A stretch of DNA of 64,000 nucleotides. It comes from CALINF01 sp039980455 (GTDB lineage Bacteria > Pseudomonadota > Gammaproteobacteria > Pseudomonadales > Halieaceae). The DNA is taken from contig JBDXCG010000004.1 in assembly GCA_039980455.1 (NCBI GenBank), positions 186,001-250,000 of the forward strand. Direction: 5' to 3'. The number at the start of each line of letters is the position of its first letter. The stretch's first letter is position 1. Positions 43,595 through 54,094 of the stretch are shown piece by piece. The translations under genes and the position numbers were made by a program. The notes beneath the pieces are model-generated. The model did no database searches and was not told the origin of the DNA. It was given only the letters and a program-made list of their open reading frames with translations.

Positions 43595-45016
43595 TTACAC
43601 TTCCAGGTAATCGAGTATGCCTTCGGCTGCTTGACGGCCTTCCCATATCGCCGTGACAACCAGGTCAGAGCCACGCACCATGTCTCCGCCGGCAAACACC
43701 TTGGGGTTTGTGGTCTGAAACTTGAAGGGCTGATGCTCTTGCGCAACCACCCCGTCCCAATCATTGGTCGTAACACCAAGGTCGGTGAGCCATGCAGGCG
43801 GATCTGGTTGGAAGCCAAATGCGAGAATAACCGCATCAGCTTCAAGCACCTGCTCACTGCCTGGAATCGGTTGCGGTCGGCGACGGCCACCTTCGTCCGG
43901 CTCTCCCAATTCAGTCTCTATCAGTTTGACACCACACGCCTGACCAAAGTATTCCACTACATCGACGGGCTGGCGATTGAATAGGAACTCTACACCTTCT
44001 TCGCGCGCATTCTTCACCTCGCGCCTGGAGCCTGGCATGTTCTCTTCATCACGACGATAAGCACAGATCACATGCTCGGCCTGCTGCCTTACCGCTGTGC
44101 GTACGCAATCCATCGCGGTATCACCACCGCCCAGAACTACCACGCGCTTACCTTTTAGATTCACATACGCGTCATCAGGCTGCTCGAAGCCCATGTTGTG
44201 ATTTACGTTGCCAACCAAATACGGCAATGCCTCGTAGACGCCTGGCAGATCTTCGCCGTGAAAGCCTCCACGCATGTACTTGTACGTGCCCATACCCAAA
44301 AACACAGCGTCGTACTCCTCCATAAGCTCAGCCACGCTGACGTCTTTACCGACCTCAGTGTTGAGCCTGAACTCTATACCCATATCAGTGAAGATTTCAC
44401 GACGGCGCGTCATCACCTCTTTTTCCAACTTGAACTCTGGAATTCCAAAGGTGAGTAATCCGCCGATCTCAGGGTAGCGATCGAACACCACGGGTTTAAC
44501 GCCGGCACGCGTTAGAATATCGGCGCAGCCTAAGCCCGCTGGACCAGCACCAATGATGGCAACTTTCTTACCTGTGCTGACAACGCCGGAAAGGTCCGGC
44601 CGCCAGCCCATCGCGAGCGCGGTGTCTGTTATATATTTCTCGGATGCGCCAATGGTGACGGCACCGAAACCATCATTCAGGGTGCAAGCTCCCTCGCAAA
44701 GACGATCCTGAGGACACACTCGTCCACAGACTTCAGGCAGAGTATTGGTTTGATGGCTAAGTTCGGCCGCCTCAAACAGGTTCCCCTCGCTGACAAGTTT
44801 CAACCAGTTGGGAATGAAGTTGTGAACCGGACACTTCCATTCGCAGTACGGATTACCGCACTCGAGACAACGGTGTGACTGATCCGCTACCTGCTCCTGC
44901 GTGAAGTCATCATAGATCTCAACATACTGGGTTTTACGGGATTCAATTTCCTTTTTATCGGGGTCAGCCCGATCAACGTCAAGAAACTGAAAGGTATTCG
45001 CGAGACGATTACTCAT
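43595..45016 (-). CDS. gltD: Glutamate synthase small subunit
   Basis: A 473-residue NADPH-binding subunit. Cys clusters bind two 4Fe-4S centres (HRCLECGNPYCEWKCPVHN and CGRVCPQDRLCEGAC). FAD and NADPH folds are AIIGAGPAGLGCADIL and VVVLGGGDTAMDC. It passes electrons from NADPH to the large subunit to make glutamate from glutamine and 2-oxoglutarate. It starts 18 bp after gltB stops and precedes hemE by 3 bp. Confidence 0.97.
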   Translation of the reverse strand: MSNRLANTFQFLDVDRADPDKKEIESRKTQYVEIYDDFTQEQVADQSHRCLECGNPYCEWKCPVHNFIPNWLKLVSEGNLFEAAELSHQTNTLPEVCGRVCPQDRLCEGACTLNDGFGAVTIGASEKYITDTALAMGWRPDLSGVVSTGKKVAIIGAGPAGLGCADILTRAGVKPVVFDRYPEIGGLLTFGIPEFKLEKEVMTRRREIFTDMGIEFRLNTEVGKDVSVAELMEEYDAVFLGMGTYKYMRGGFHGEDLPGVYEALPYLVGNVNHNMGFEQPDDAYVNLKGKRVVVLGGGDTAMDCVRTAVRQQAEHVICAYRRDEENMPGSRREVKNAREEGVEFLFNRQPVDVVEYFGQACGVKLIETELGEPDEGGRRRPQPIPGSEQVLEADAVILAFGFQPDPPAWLTDLGVTTNDWDGVVAQEHQPFKFQTTNPKVFAGGDMVRGSDLVVTAIWEGRQAAEGILDYLEV

Positions 45017-45034
45017 TATGCATCCTGCCTCAAT

Positions 45035-48000
45035 CTAATCCGTGTTGCGCAATCTGGAGAGCAAGCGGTCAAAGTCCGCCGCTTTTGGTTTCACAAGCCA
45101 GAACTTGCCCACGTAATCTTCAAAGTTGTCCAACAGGTGCTCCCCCCACTCCGAACCCGTTTCGCCACAGTACTCACGAATGCTACTTCGCAAGTGATAG
45201 CGATAGGGCTCCATATATTCCGAGCTCACTCGGTGAATCTCTACTAACTCGCTGTTGTACTTGTCGATAAACGATCGATCCTGGTCCAGCACAAATGCAA
45301 AACCGCCAGTCATACCCGCACCGAAGTTCACTCCCGTCTGACCCAATACCGTAACGGTACCACCGGTCATATACTCACAGCAGTGATCGCCCGCGCCCTC
45401 AATAACGGCGTGCGCGCCACTGTTGCGCACCGCGAAGCGCTCGCCCGCAATACCCGCAGCGAACAATTTGCCTCCGGTTGCGCCGTACAAACAGGTATTG
45501 CCGATAATCGTCGACTCCTGTGACTTGTACTCGCTATTGCGTGGCGGATAGATCACCAGCTTACCACCGGCCATACCCTTACCCACATAGTCGTTCGAGT
45601 CACCTTCGAGATACATATGCAGACCGCCTGCGTTCCAGACGCCAAAACTCTGCCCCGCCGTGCCAGTCAGTCTCATCACGATTGGTGCATCCTGCATTCC
45701 GTCATTGCCATGACGCCGCGCTATCTCTCCCGACAGACGCGCGCCAATAGAGCGATCGCAGTTGGTCAGCGTGAAAGTAAACTCACCACCGCTCTTTGAC
45801 TCAATAGCAGGTAGCGCAGCTGCTACCATTGTTTCTGCCTTTTCGCCTTTATCAAAAGGCGTGTTGGCTTCCACCTGACAAAACTCTGGCTGCCCCTCGG
45901 AGCTGGCGTCTTTGTGCAAAATGGGGCTCACATCCAGTCTTCGCTGCTTGTCCGTAACCCCGGGCAAGCGCTCCAGTAGATCAGTGCGACCGATCAGCTC
46001 CTGCAAAGAAGCCACGCCCAGATAAGACAACCACTCACGAGTTTCCTTCGCTATGAATGTGAAGAAGTTGATAACCATCTCGACAGTGCCGCCAAAATGA
46101 TCTTCTCGCAATTTTTCGTTCTGAGTGGCAACACCCGTTGCGCAGTTGTTCAGGTGACAGATACGCAAGTACTTGCAACCCAGCGCCACCATGGGCCCCG
46201 TGCCGAAACCATAGCTTTCCGCACCTAGGATAGCCGCCTTAATGACATCAAGGCCCGTCTTCAATCCACCGTCCGTCTGCAGGCGAATACTGCCGCGCAG
46301 GCTATTTCCGCGCAGTGTCTGCTGCACTTCCGCCAGCCCCAGTTCCCAGGGTGACCCCGCATAGCGAATTGATGTCAGTGGGCTGGCTGCAGTGCCACCA
46401 TCGTAACCACTGATAGTAATCAAATCCGCATACGCCTTGGCAACGCCTGCAGCGATCGTGCCCACACCGGGCTCAGAAACTAACTTTACTGAAACCAAGG
46501 CCGTGGGGTTAACCTGTTTAAGGTCGAAAATCAGTTGCGCCAAATCTTCAATAGAATAGATATCGTGGTGCGGCGGTGGTGAGATCAGCGTGACTCCCGG
46601 TACCGAATATCGGAGCCTGGCGATCAGGTCATTTACTTTGCCGCCGGGCAACTGGCCGCCCTCGCCTGGCTTGGCTCCCTGGGCTACCTTAATCTGGAGC
46701 ACCTCTGCATTCACAAGGTAGTGAGGCGTAACACCAAAACGCCCCGACGCTATCTGCTTGATTTTGGAGATGCGCTCGGTGCCAAACCGCGCTGGATCTT
46801 CGCCCCCCTCTCCCGAGTTGGAACGCGCGCCCATCCGATTCATGGCAGCAGCCAATGCTTCGTGTGCTTCAGGACTTAATGCGCCCAGCGACATGCCGGC
46901 CGAATCAAAGCGGGGCAGAATTGCCTCTACTGGCTCCACTTCTTCCAATGGCAGCGGTGTATGCGCCTCGACGGGCTTGAGCAGATCACGAATCGTCGCA
47001 ATCGGCCGCTCATTTACCAATTTGGCGTAACGCTTGTAAGTTGCGTAATCGCCGGTGGCAACAGCCAGCTGCAGCTGAGTAACAACATCCGGGTTATACG
47101 CATGATATTCCTGACCGTGTACGTATTTGAGAAGCCCGCCCTGCGAAAGGGTTTTGCGAGGGATCCAGGCTGCACGTGACAAGAGCTTTTGATCGTCTTC
47201 CAGTTCCTTGAAACCGCTGCCCTCGATGCGCGATGCAACTCCACAGAACGCTTTATCGACGACCTCATTCGCCAATCCCACTGCTTCAAAAAGTTGTGCG
47301 CCTCGATAGGAGCTTACGGCCGAGATGCCCATCTTGGACATGATCTTCAACAGACCTTTGTTGATACCCTTGCGATAATTCTTGTAACACGCGCTGGGCT
47401 CCCCCAATACGTCACCGACACGTATTAAATCTTCAAGCACGCTGTATGCCAGGTAGGGATAAACAGCTGTTGCGCCGAAGCCCAAGAGGCATGCGATCTG
47501 ATGCGAATCACGCGCGCTCGCCGTTTCAATAATAATATTGGCGACTGCCCGCAAACCGCATTGATTCAAGTGATGGTGTACAGCGCCCGTTGCCAATAGC
47601 GAATGGATCGGCAGACGCTCGGAAGCAATAGCTCTGTCGGACAGTACCAGGATAGTTGTGCCGGAACGCACTGCCTCTTCTGCCCGCTGAACAAGTTGAT
47701 CGAGCGCCTCTTCCAATGAGGTGTCTTGCGGGTCGTAGGTGGCGTCGATATCTCGTATTTCAAAACCGGGTTTATCCAACTGCAGCAACGTATTGAATTT
47801 GCCCTGCGACAAAACAGGCGACGTCAGTATTACGCGATCGGCGTGCTCCGGGCCTTCATGAAAAATATTCTTCTCGCCGCCAAGATCAGTTTCCAGCGAC
47901 ATGACAATCGTTTCACGCAACGGATCGATAGGTGGGTTAGTCACCTGGGCAAATTTCTGCCTGAAATAGTCATAAAGAGAACGCTGCTGCTCTGACAACA

Positions 48001-49477
48001 CCGCCATCGGCGTGTCGTCGCCCATAGAGCCTACAGCCTCATTGCCCGACTCGGCCAACGGTCGCAATACCTGGTCGCGCTCTTCAAAGCTAACCTGAAA
48101 CATTTTCATGTATGGATCAAGTTGGTCACGCTCGATACCCGATGTCATCTCACCCGCGAAGGTCCCTTCGATACGCTGCGAGTTTTCCTTGAGCCAGCGC
48201 TTGTACGGGTGGCGGGATTTCAGGCGCGCGTCAATATCTTCGCTCTGCAACAACTCACCTGTGTGAGTATCGATCATAATCATTTGACCAGGACCAACGC
48301 GGCCTTTCGCGACGACATCTTCGTTGCGATAGCCGTGGGTGCCGATTTCGGACGCCACAGTGATGAAGCCATCCTTGGTTTTAACCCAGCGCGCGGGTCG
48401 TAAACCATTTCGATCAAGTAAACACACCGCATAGCGGCCGTCGGTGAGCACGATTCCTGCGGGACCATCCCAGGGCTCCATGTGCATGGAGTGGTACTCA
48501 TAAAACGCCTTGAGATCGGGATCCATCGACTCAATATTTTGCCAAGCCGGGGGGATCAGCATGCGTAGTGCGCGCGCCATATCGACCCCACCGGTCAACA
48601 GGACGTCGAGCATATTATCGAGACTCGATGAATCTGAGCCCGTGCGGTTTACCAGTGGAGCAATGTCACGGATATTGGGAAGGCGATCAGTGTCAAAGTG
48701 CGCGGTACGGGCATCCGCCCAGTTGCGGTTGCCTTCGATGGTATTGATCTCGCCATTGTGCGCCAGAAGGCGAAACGGCTGAGCCAAGGGCCAACGTGGC
48801 ATAGTGTTGGTTGAGAAGCGCTGGTGAAACACACAAATGGCGGTAGTGAGTCGCTCGTCACTTAAGTCGTGATAGAAGCGAGGTAAATCCACCGGCATCA
48901 CAAGCCCTTTATAGGCAATAACGCGGCCAGAGAGACTGCAAATATAGAAATCCTCATCTGCCTCATTGGCCATTTCAGCTTTTCGTCTGGCCACGAACAG
49001 ACGCGTCGAAAGCTCCTCTTCCGACAATCCGGGTGCGTCTATGAACACCTGCTCTATAGCCGGCAAAGATGCCAGGGCTATCTCCCCACAGACGCTGCTG
49101 TCGGTGGGCACAGTGCGCCAACCCAGTACCGTCAGGCCTTGATCAGAGAGTACGGAGTCCATCTCCGCACGCGCAGCGGAGGCCTTGCTCGAGTCACTGC
49201 TTAGAAATATCTGCCCAATCGCAAAGCTACTGGAGAGTTCATGTTGAAACAATTCTGTAGATAAGGCCTGCATGAAACTGCGCGGCATCTGCAGCAACAA
49301 ACCACAGCCGTCTCCGGTCTTACCATCTGCAGCAATACCGCCTCGATGCGTCATGCAGGTGAGAGACTCAATGGCAGTTTGCAGTAGCCGATGGCTGGCA
49401 TCGCCCGAGGTGTGGGCAATCAGGCCAAAACCACAATTGTCACGAAACTCTTCAGGTCTAAACAGGCCTGTTGTCAT
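45035..49477 (-). CDS. gltB: Glutamate synthase large subunit
   Basis: A 1480-residue enzyme of the usual length. The N-terminal glutaminase nucleophile is C15 in NCGFGLI, exposed after removal of a short propeptide. The FMN-binding barrel holds PGEGGQLPGGKV and SVKLVSEPGVGTIAAGVAKA, and the 3Fe-4S motif is in CKYLRICHLNNCATG. The C-terminal beta-helix domain has the typical GGxxFxxGM repeats. Its ATG 49477 follows an untranslated leader with a candidate promoter and a small hairpin. Confidence 0.97.
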   Translation of the reverse strand: MTTGLFRPEEFRDNCGFGLIAHTSGDASHRLLQTAIESLTCMTHRGGIAADGKTGDGCGLLLQMPRSFMQALSTELFQHELSSSFAIGQIFLSSDSSKASAARAEMDSVLSDQGLTVLGWRTVPTDSSVCGEIALASLPAIEQVFIDAPGLSEEELSTRLFVARRKAEMANEADEDFYICSLSGRVIAYKGLVMPVDLPRFYHDLSDERLTTAICVFHQRFSTNTMPRWPLAQPFRLLAHNGEINTIEGNRNWADARTAHFDTDRLPNIRDIAPLVNRTGSDSSSLDNMLDVLLTGGVDMARALRMLIPPAWQNIESMDPDLKAFYEYHSMHMEPWDGPAGIVLTDGRYAVCLLDRNGLRPARWVKTKDGFITVASEIGTHGYRNEDVVAKGRVGPGQMIMIDTHTGELLQSEDIDARLKSRHPYKRWLKENSQRIEGTFAGEMTSGIERDQLDPYMKMFQVSFEERDQVLRPLAESGNEAVGSMGDDTPMAVLSEQQRSLYDYFRQKFAQVTNPPIDPLRETIVMSLETDLGGEKNIFHEGPEHADRVILTSPVLSQGKFNTLLQLDKPGFEIRDIDATYDPQDTSLEEALDQLVQRAEEAVRSGTTILVLSDRAIASERLPIHSLLATGAVHHHLNQCGLRAVANIIIETASARDSHQIACLLGFGATAVYPYLAYSVLEDLIRVGDVLGEPSACYKNYRKGINKGLLKIMSKMGISAVSSYRGAQLFEAVGLANEVVDKAFCGVASRIEGSGFKELEDDQKLLSRAAWIPRKTLSQGGLLKYVHGQEYHAYNPDVVTQLQLAVATGDYATYKRYAKLVNERPIATIRDLLKPVEAHTPLPLEEVEPVEAILPRFDSAGMSLGALSPEAHEALAAAMNRMGARSNSGEGGEDPARFGTERISKIKQIASGRFGVTPHYLVNAEVLQIKVAQGAKPGEGGQLPGGKVNDLIARLRYSVPGVTLISPPPHHDIYSIEDLAQLIFDLKQVNPTALVSVKLVSEPGVGTIAAGVAKAYADLITISGYDGGTAASPLTSIRYAGSPWELGLAEVQQTLRGNSLRGSIRLQTDGGLKTGLDVIKAAILGAESYGFGTGPMVALGCKYLRICHLNNCATGVATQNEKLREDHFGGTVEMVINFFTFIAKETREWLSYLGVASLQELIGRTDLLERLPGVTDKQRRLDVSPILHKDASSEGQPEFCQVEANTPFDKGEKAETMVAAALPAIESKSGGEFTFTLTNCDRSIGARLSGEIARRHGNDGMQDAPIVMRLTGTAGQSFGVWNAGGLHMYLEGDSNDYVGKGMAGGKLVIYPPRNSEYKSQESTIIGNTCLYGATGGKLFAAGIAGERFAVRNSGAHAVIEGAGDHCCEYMTGGTVTVLGQTGVNFGAGMTGGFAFVLDQDRSFIDKYNSELVEIHRVSSEYMEPYRYHLRSSIREYCGETGSEWGEHLLDNFEDYVGKFWLVKPKAADFDRLLSRLRNTD

Positions 49478-49537
49478 AGAAATACCAAAACTTTATTTAA
49501 AACAATAAGTTAACGCGATGCACTTAAGTTGGTGCGA

Positions 49538-49556
49538 CCTTCTGGACACGAGAAGG
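49538..49556 (-). other. Leader hairpin upstream of gltB
   Basis: CCTTCT and AGAAGG pair around a 7-base loop about 60-80 bp before gltB, just after the predicted transcription start. It may be a leader structure; no U-tract follows, so it is not a clear attenuator. Confidence 0.35.
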
Positions 49557-49563
49557 GAGTAGC

Positions 49564-49592
49564 ATTCTACACAGTTGACCGGAACGGAACAA
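49564..49592 (-). promoter_or_regulatory. Candidate sigma70 promoter for gltB-gltD-hemE
   Basis: TTGTTC (49587-49592) and TAGAAT (49564-49569) are separated by exactly 17 bp on the minus strand, about 90 bp before gltB. The spacing and match make this the best promoter call in the window. Confidence 0.55.
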
Positions 49593-49632
49593 ACCAGCTA
49601 CCAGACGGGTGATAGGCCTGTATAACGATTCT

Positions 49633-50709
49633 CTAGAGGCCTTCAATCAGTGCAACGAGCTCCTGTGGTGAGACATCGTCAACTATTTCAGCTTCGCCGA
49701 CAGCGGCAAGCAACACAAGGCGCAGCTGACCGTCGACCACTTTCTTATCCCGCCCCATGAGTTCCAGAAATTGCGCCGCGGACATCTCTGCAGGTGGCGC
49801 CACAGGCAGGTTTACCTGCTGCAATAGCGATTGCAATTGCACTACCTCTTGCTCGGTCACCTGCCCGCGCGCGGCAGACAGTCGCATCGCCATCATCATG
49901 CCTGCTGCAACAGCTTCTCCATGCAGCCAAGTACCATAACCCTGGGCGGTTTCTATCGCATGACCAAACGTATGCCCAAAGTTTAGAATGGCGCGCAGAC
50001 CGCCTTCTCGCTCATCAGCGGCGACCACCCTAGCTTTGTTGGCACAGCTGCACTCTATTGCCTCGGCTAGTGCAGCCTCGTCTCGCGCCAGCAACCGAGG
50101 CATATCTTCCAGTAGCCAACGATAAAATGACGTGTCGGCAATCAGCCCATATTTGATAACCTCTGCCATGCCGGCGGCAAATTCTCGCGGCGGGAGGGTT
50201 TGCAGGGTCTGCGTGTCAATTAGCACTGCCTGTGGCTGGAAAAACGCGCCAATCATATTCTTGCCCAAAGGGTGGTTGACCGCTGTCTTCCCACCAACAG
50301 AAGAATCCACCTGAGCAAGCAATGTGGTTGGAATCTGAATGAAATTGACACCGCGCTGATAACACGCCGCGGCAAAACCTGTCATATCACCGACCACGCC
50401 TCCACCCAGAGCAATAAAGGTCGTGGTGCGATTGTGGTTGTCTGTCATCACCCGGTCAAAGATAGACGACAAGGTCTCAAGCGACTTGTGCTGCTCGCCA
50501 TCGGGCAGGATGATCTCTGTGACCGTTTTTCGGTCATCCAGCGCCGCTCTCAGCCGATCCATATATAACGGCGCAATCGTATCGTTGCTTACGATGACAA
50601 CTTGAGAGCCCGCTACATGCCGACGCAACAACTCCGGGTCGGCAAACAGGTCGCGCCCGATATAGAGGGGATAGCTGCGCTCGCCCAGCTCAACATGTAG
50701 CGTGTGCAT
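49633..50709 (-). CDS. aroB: 3-dehydroquinate synthase
   Basis: A 358-residue enzyme from ATG 50709, where the family lead LHVELGERSYPLYIG begins; the frame also has ATG 50751. GGGVVGDMTGFAAACYQRGV binds NAD, and metal ligands occur in GMAEVIKYGL, HTFGHAIE and WLHGEAVAAGM. It makes 3-dehydroquinate, the second step of the shikimate pathway. It follows aroK, with a gap of about 130 bp that I could not explain. Confidence 0.96.
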   Translation of the reverse strand: MHTLHVELGERSYPLYIGRDLFADPELLRRHVAGSQVVIVSNDTIAPLYMDRLRAALDDRKTVTEIILPDGEQHKSLETLSSIFDRVMTDNHNRTTTFIALGGGVVGDMTGFAAACYQRGVNFIQIPTTLLAQVDSSVGGKTAVNHPLGKNMIGAFFQPQAVLIDTQTLQTLPPREFAAGMAEVIKYGLIADTSFYRWLLEDMPRLLARDEAALAEAIECSCANKARVVAADEREGGLRAILNFGHTFGHAIETAQGYGTWLHGEAVAAGMMMAMRLSAARGQVTEQEVVQLQSLLQQVNLPVAPPAEMSAAQFLELMGRDKKVVDGQLRLVLLAAVGEAEIVDDVSPQELVALIEGL

Positions 50710-50840
50710 GATGACAGACACTGTGGTTTCCTGACTCTGCGATGGAGCCATAGTGTACTAAGGGACAGAGCCGGTGTCTGCCGTGAGCTAGTTGCTGTGT
50801 AGCGGGAAGGCGAAACGTACAAAGGTTGCGGAACTGAGTA

Positions 50841-51353
50841 TTACTGAAGCTCTTTCACCAGACGCTGGGCGACGGTCTTGGGGCTGCAGCCATCCGTATT
50901 GATGACGTGGTCTGCTATCTCTCGATACAACGGATCTCTGATGGCCATCAACTCTCGTAGGGTCTGTTCTGGGTCACCCGTCTGCAGAAGCGGCCGGCGC
51001 TTATCCTTCTGAGTACGACGCACTTGCTCATCGATCGTAGCGTGCAGATAGATCACGAAACCCCGCGATGCTAGTGCTCGGCGATTTTCTGGCCGCATCA
51101 CCACACCTCCGCCGGTTGCCAGCACGGAATCATTCCAGTCGGTCATCTCTTCGACCACTTGCTGCTCCCGCGAACGAAAACCTTCTTCGCCCTCGATCTC
51201 AAAAATCCAAGGAATGTCTGCGCCGGTACGACGCTCGATTTCGGTATCAGTGTCAGCAAATTGCAACTTCAGCTGCTGCGCAAGATACTTGCCAATCGTG
51301 GTCTTACCGGCCCCCATGGGGCCGACCAGAAATACTCGATGCAGAGCAGGCAT
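50841..51353 (-). CDS. aroK: Shikimate kinase I
   Basis: A 170-residue canonical kinase: Walker A GPMGAGKTT, DTDTEIE, FRSRE, ATGGGVV and RRPLL are all present. It phosphorylates shikimate to shikimate 3-phosphate with ATP. It lies 18 bp after pilQ and before aroB, the classical gammaproteobacterial arrangement. It provides the reference for judging the divergent copy at 23428-23946. Confidence 0.96.
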   Translation of the reverse strand: MPALHRVFLVGPMGAGKTTIGKYLAQQLKLQFADTDTEIERRTGADIPWIFEIEGEEGFRSREQQVVEEMTDWNDSVLATGGGVVMRPENRRALASRGFVIYLHATIDEQVRRTQKDKRRPLLQTGDPEQTLRELMAIRDPLYREIADHVINTDGCSPKTVAQRLVKELQ

Positions 51354-51371
51354 TTGTGTCCTTGCGATACC

Positions 51372-53561
51372 CTAGTCGAGAAGCGTATCAGCCAAGATAC
51401 GCGGCGTGATAAAGATGAGTGTCTCGGTCTTGGTCTTTGAATTCCTTTCTTGGCGAAACAAAGCGCCAATGTAAGGAATATCACCTAAGAACGGTACCTT
51501 ACTGACTGAGTTCAGGTCTTCAGTACGAAAGACGCCGCCGAGGACAACGGTCTCACCATTGCCAACCAATACCTGAGTGGTCAGCTCTGTGGTGTCAATT
51601 GAAGGTATAACTCCACCCTGGCCACTGGGCACCAGATCGCCTAGGGAATCCTGAGTCACGGTCAGATCCAGCAAAATGCGATCATCAGGCGTGATGTTGG
51701 GTGTTACCTCCAGCTCAAGCACTGCTTCCTTAAACTCAGTCGTATTCTGGCCGCTTAAGGAGCCTTGCTGATAAGGGATTTCGGTACCCGACTTCACCGT
51801 CGCCATCTGTTTGTCGCCGGTTATTACCTTAGGTTGCGACACCACTTCACCTTCGCCGGCCTCCTCGAGAGCGGAAAGTTCTGCGGTGAGGAATAAGTCC
51901 TCAGATGTAAATCCAAGCGCAAATCCGGAAGTCGCTGTCTCTACACCTAAGTCCACTAGCAGTGCCCCGGGGTAGCTCAGCGCAGGTTGCGTGCCATTGG
52001 CCAACGCTTCATTAAGCCCTACAACATTCGCGGTATCGCCAGATGCAGACAAGATATTGCCGTTCAGGTCATCGTCGATATAGCCGCCGCCCCATTGAAT
52101 ACCCAGCTCTTTCTCAAGGTCAGACTGTGCGATCACAATGCGAGCTTCTATCATTACCTGGCGGATGGGGACATCCACTTTATCGATCAATTCACGGATT
52201 TCGCGTAGTTTATCCTCAGTTTCAGTTAGCAACAGCGAATTTGTTCGTGGGTCCACTACGACTGAACCACGTTCTGAAATCAGCGTCCCACCCTCTTCGG
52301 AGCCCGCCGAGAACAAAGCGACCAATTCGCCTGCATTGGCGTACCGAATTCGAATAAACTCCGAGCGCAGGGGTGCTAACTCAGCAATCTGCTTGTTCGC
52401 TTCAATTTGCTGCCGCTCTCTCTCTGCAATTTCAGCAGCCGGCGCCACCATTAATACGTTACCGATCTGGCGCTTGTCCAAACCCTTGGTCTTGAGCACC
52501 AACTCTAAAGCCTGATCCCAAGGCACATTCTGTAAGCGCAGTGTTATACGACCGGAAACAGTATCACTGGCAACGAGGTTCAGCTCGGTGAAATCGGCGA
52601 TCAGCTGTAGTACTGCCCGCACTTCTATGTCTTGGAAGTTCAGTGAGATGCGTTCGCCGACATAATTAAATTCATTCAGACGCTCCTCAGCTTCCTGCTT
52701 GCTAAGAGGTTTTACGCTCAAGACATACTGATTGTTAGTCTGGTACGCTAGGTAATCGAACTCCCCTGTCGTCTCAACCGATAAGGATGCACCGCGCTCT
52801 GCTGTTTTGATGTCTACCGAGTCCACGGGAGTAGCAAAGTCTGTGACATCGTAGCGACGCAGTAAGCGTTCAGGCACAGAGGTATTTAGAAACTCTACTT
52901 TGATATCACCACGCTCACTGAAAACGTTAACATCAACCGATGGATCGCTCAAATCTAGAGTAAGGCGTCCTTCGCCCTCACCTGTGCGCTGAAACTGAAT
53001 ATCCGTAATCTCCGATCGTACATTCGCAACAGGCTCTATGCGCGTTGCCACACGGTTCGGGTCTGTGGTCTGCTTAACGTAAGCTTCGCTGGCATCCTGC
53101 CCAACGACCAGATACATGCTGTTGCCGGCTATGCGTGTTTCGTAGGGAACCAGCTTGACGAGATTCACTACCAGTCGGGTCCGTTCACCGGACTCGAGCA
53201 CGACAACGCCCGTGGCATTGCCGTAGGGCAGTGAATACCGCTTCTGTTCCAGGCTGCTAGTGGTACCGGGAAAGTCCACGGCAATACGAGCCGGCTTTTC
53301 GATTGTATAGGCTTTAAAATCAGCAGGAGGCGTCGTATCAAAATCCAACCGGACCTCAAACTTGCTACCTGGCCTTGCACTGAATTCGATATCAGTAACC
53401 GATGGGCCGGCAAGAGAAGCCGCAGATACAAGCAGCATTACTGCGGGCATCACCCATTTTCCTACCCAGTGCTTCAGGACTTTTCTTCCCTTACTCACGC
53501 CACTTGCCCCCAGATGTTGTCTTCTTATCTTCATGGCTGCCACCATAATACTGCGGTTCAC
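51372..53561 (-). CDS. pilQ: Type IV pilus secretin PilQ
   Basis: A 729-residue outer-membrane secretin. After the signal region (AVMLLVSAASLAG, about 40-52) come two AMIN-type domains, an N-terminal secretin/TonB short domain (ISLNFQDIEVRAVLQLIADF) and the C-terminal secretin barrel with VPFLGDIPYIGALFR. It forms the pore for the pilus fibre. The start overlaps the pilP stop as GTGA; ATGs at 53546 and 53534 are possible shorter starts. Confidence 0.95.
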   Translation of the reverse strand: MNRSIMVAAMKIRRQHLGASGVSKGRKVLKHWVGKWVMPAVMLLVSAASLAGPSVTDIEFSARPGSKFEVRLDFDTTPPADFKAYTIEKPARIAVDFPGTTSSLEQKRYSLPYGNATGVVVLESGERTRLVVNLVKLVPYETRIAGNSMYLVVGQDASEAYVKQTTDPNRVATRIEPVANVRSEITDIQFQRTGEGEGRLTLDLSDPSVDVNVFSERGDIKVEFLNTSVPERLLRRYDVTDFATPVDSVDIKTAERGASLSVETTGEFDYLAYQTNNQYVLSVKPLSKQEAEERLNEFNYVGERISLNFQDIEVRAVLQLIADFTELNLVASDTVSGRITLRLQNVPWDQALELVLKTKGLDKRQIGNVLMVAPAAEIAERERQQIEANKQIAELAPLRSEFIRIRYANAGELVALFSAGSEEGGTLISERGSVVVDPRTNSLLLTETEDKLREIRELIDKVDVPIRQVMIEARIVIAQSDLEKELGIQWGGGYIDDDLNGNILSASGDTANVVGLNEALANGTQPALSYPGALLVDLGVETATSGFALGFTSEDLFLTAELSALEEAGEGEVVSQPKVITGDKQMATVKSGTEIPYQQGSLSGQNTTEFKEAVLELEVTPNITPDDRILLDLTVTQDSLGDLVPSGQGGVIPSIDTTELTTQVLVGNGETVVLGGVFRTEDLNSVSKVPFLGDIPYIGALFRQERNSKTKTETLIFITPRILADTLLD

Positions 53562-54094
53562 AGACCGCTTAATTTGATTGTGCGCGGACGTTCAACCCAC
53601 CCATCTTCCGTGCCATCACTGACTATCTCTACAACTGCTACAAAACTTTCACTCATTTCGACAATCTTTCCGTGGTTGCGGCCCAGATAATTCCCCACCT
53701 TGACCCGGTGTACGCCGCCTTCTGGGTCGCGCACCAACGTCCATTCCGTATCGCCGCGCTCCAAGGTGCCAACCATCGCAAGCGAGTCAAAGGTAAACTG
53801 CTCGAGGAATTCCTTGGCTCTGTCTTCATCTGGCCTCACAGAGCTCATAGCCTGAAGCTGTGTAATTTCCCTCACTTCAATTGGGCGATCGAAAGGACTC
53901 CGAAGCGTAGTAGCACTGTATGCAAAGGCTTCATAGGCTTTAAACGTAGGAATCGGTGCAATGATGCCGCCTGGTCGCGCACGCTTTTCTGCCATAAAGG
54001 CATCCAAATCAGCAAAGTCGCGGTTGCTGCAAGCTGACACAGACAGACCCAAGATCGCTATCGTACCGATTCTAGGCAATAATCCCAGCTTCAT
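53558..54094 (-). CDS. pilP: Type IV pilus lipoprotein PilP
   Basis: A 178-residue lipoprotein with a lipobox at LSVSAC (Cys22), a Pro-rich linker (GGIIAPIPTFKAYEAFAYSA) and a beta-rich domain with VGNYLGRNHGKIVEMSES. It binds PilN/PilO and the PilQ secretin, joining the inner and outer membrane parts of the pilus machine. It overlaps pilO (TGATG) and pilQ. Confidence 0.94.
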   Translation of the reverse strand: MKLGLLPRIGTIAILGLSVSACSNRDFADLDAFMAEKRARPGGIIAPIPTFKAYEAFAYSATTLRSPFDRPIEVREITQLQAMSSVRPDEDRAKEFLEQFTFDSLAMVGTLERGDTEWTLVRDPEGGVHRVKVGNYLGRNHGKIVEMSESFVAVVEIVSDGTEDGWVERPRTIKLSGL

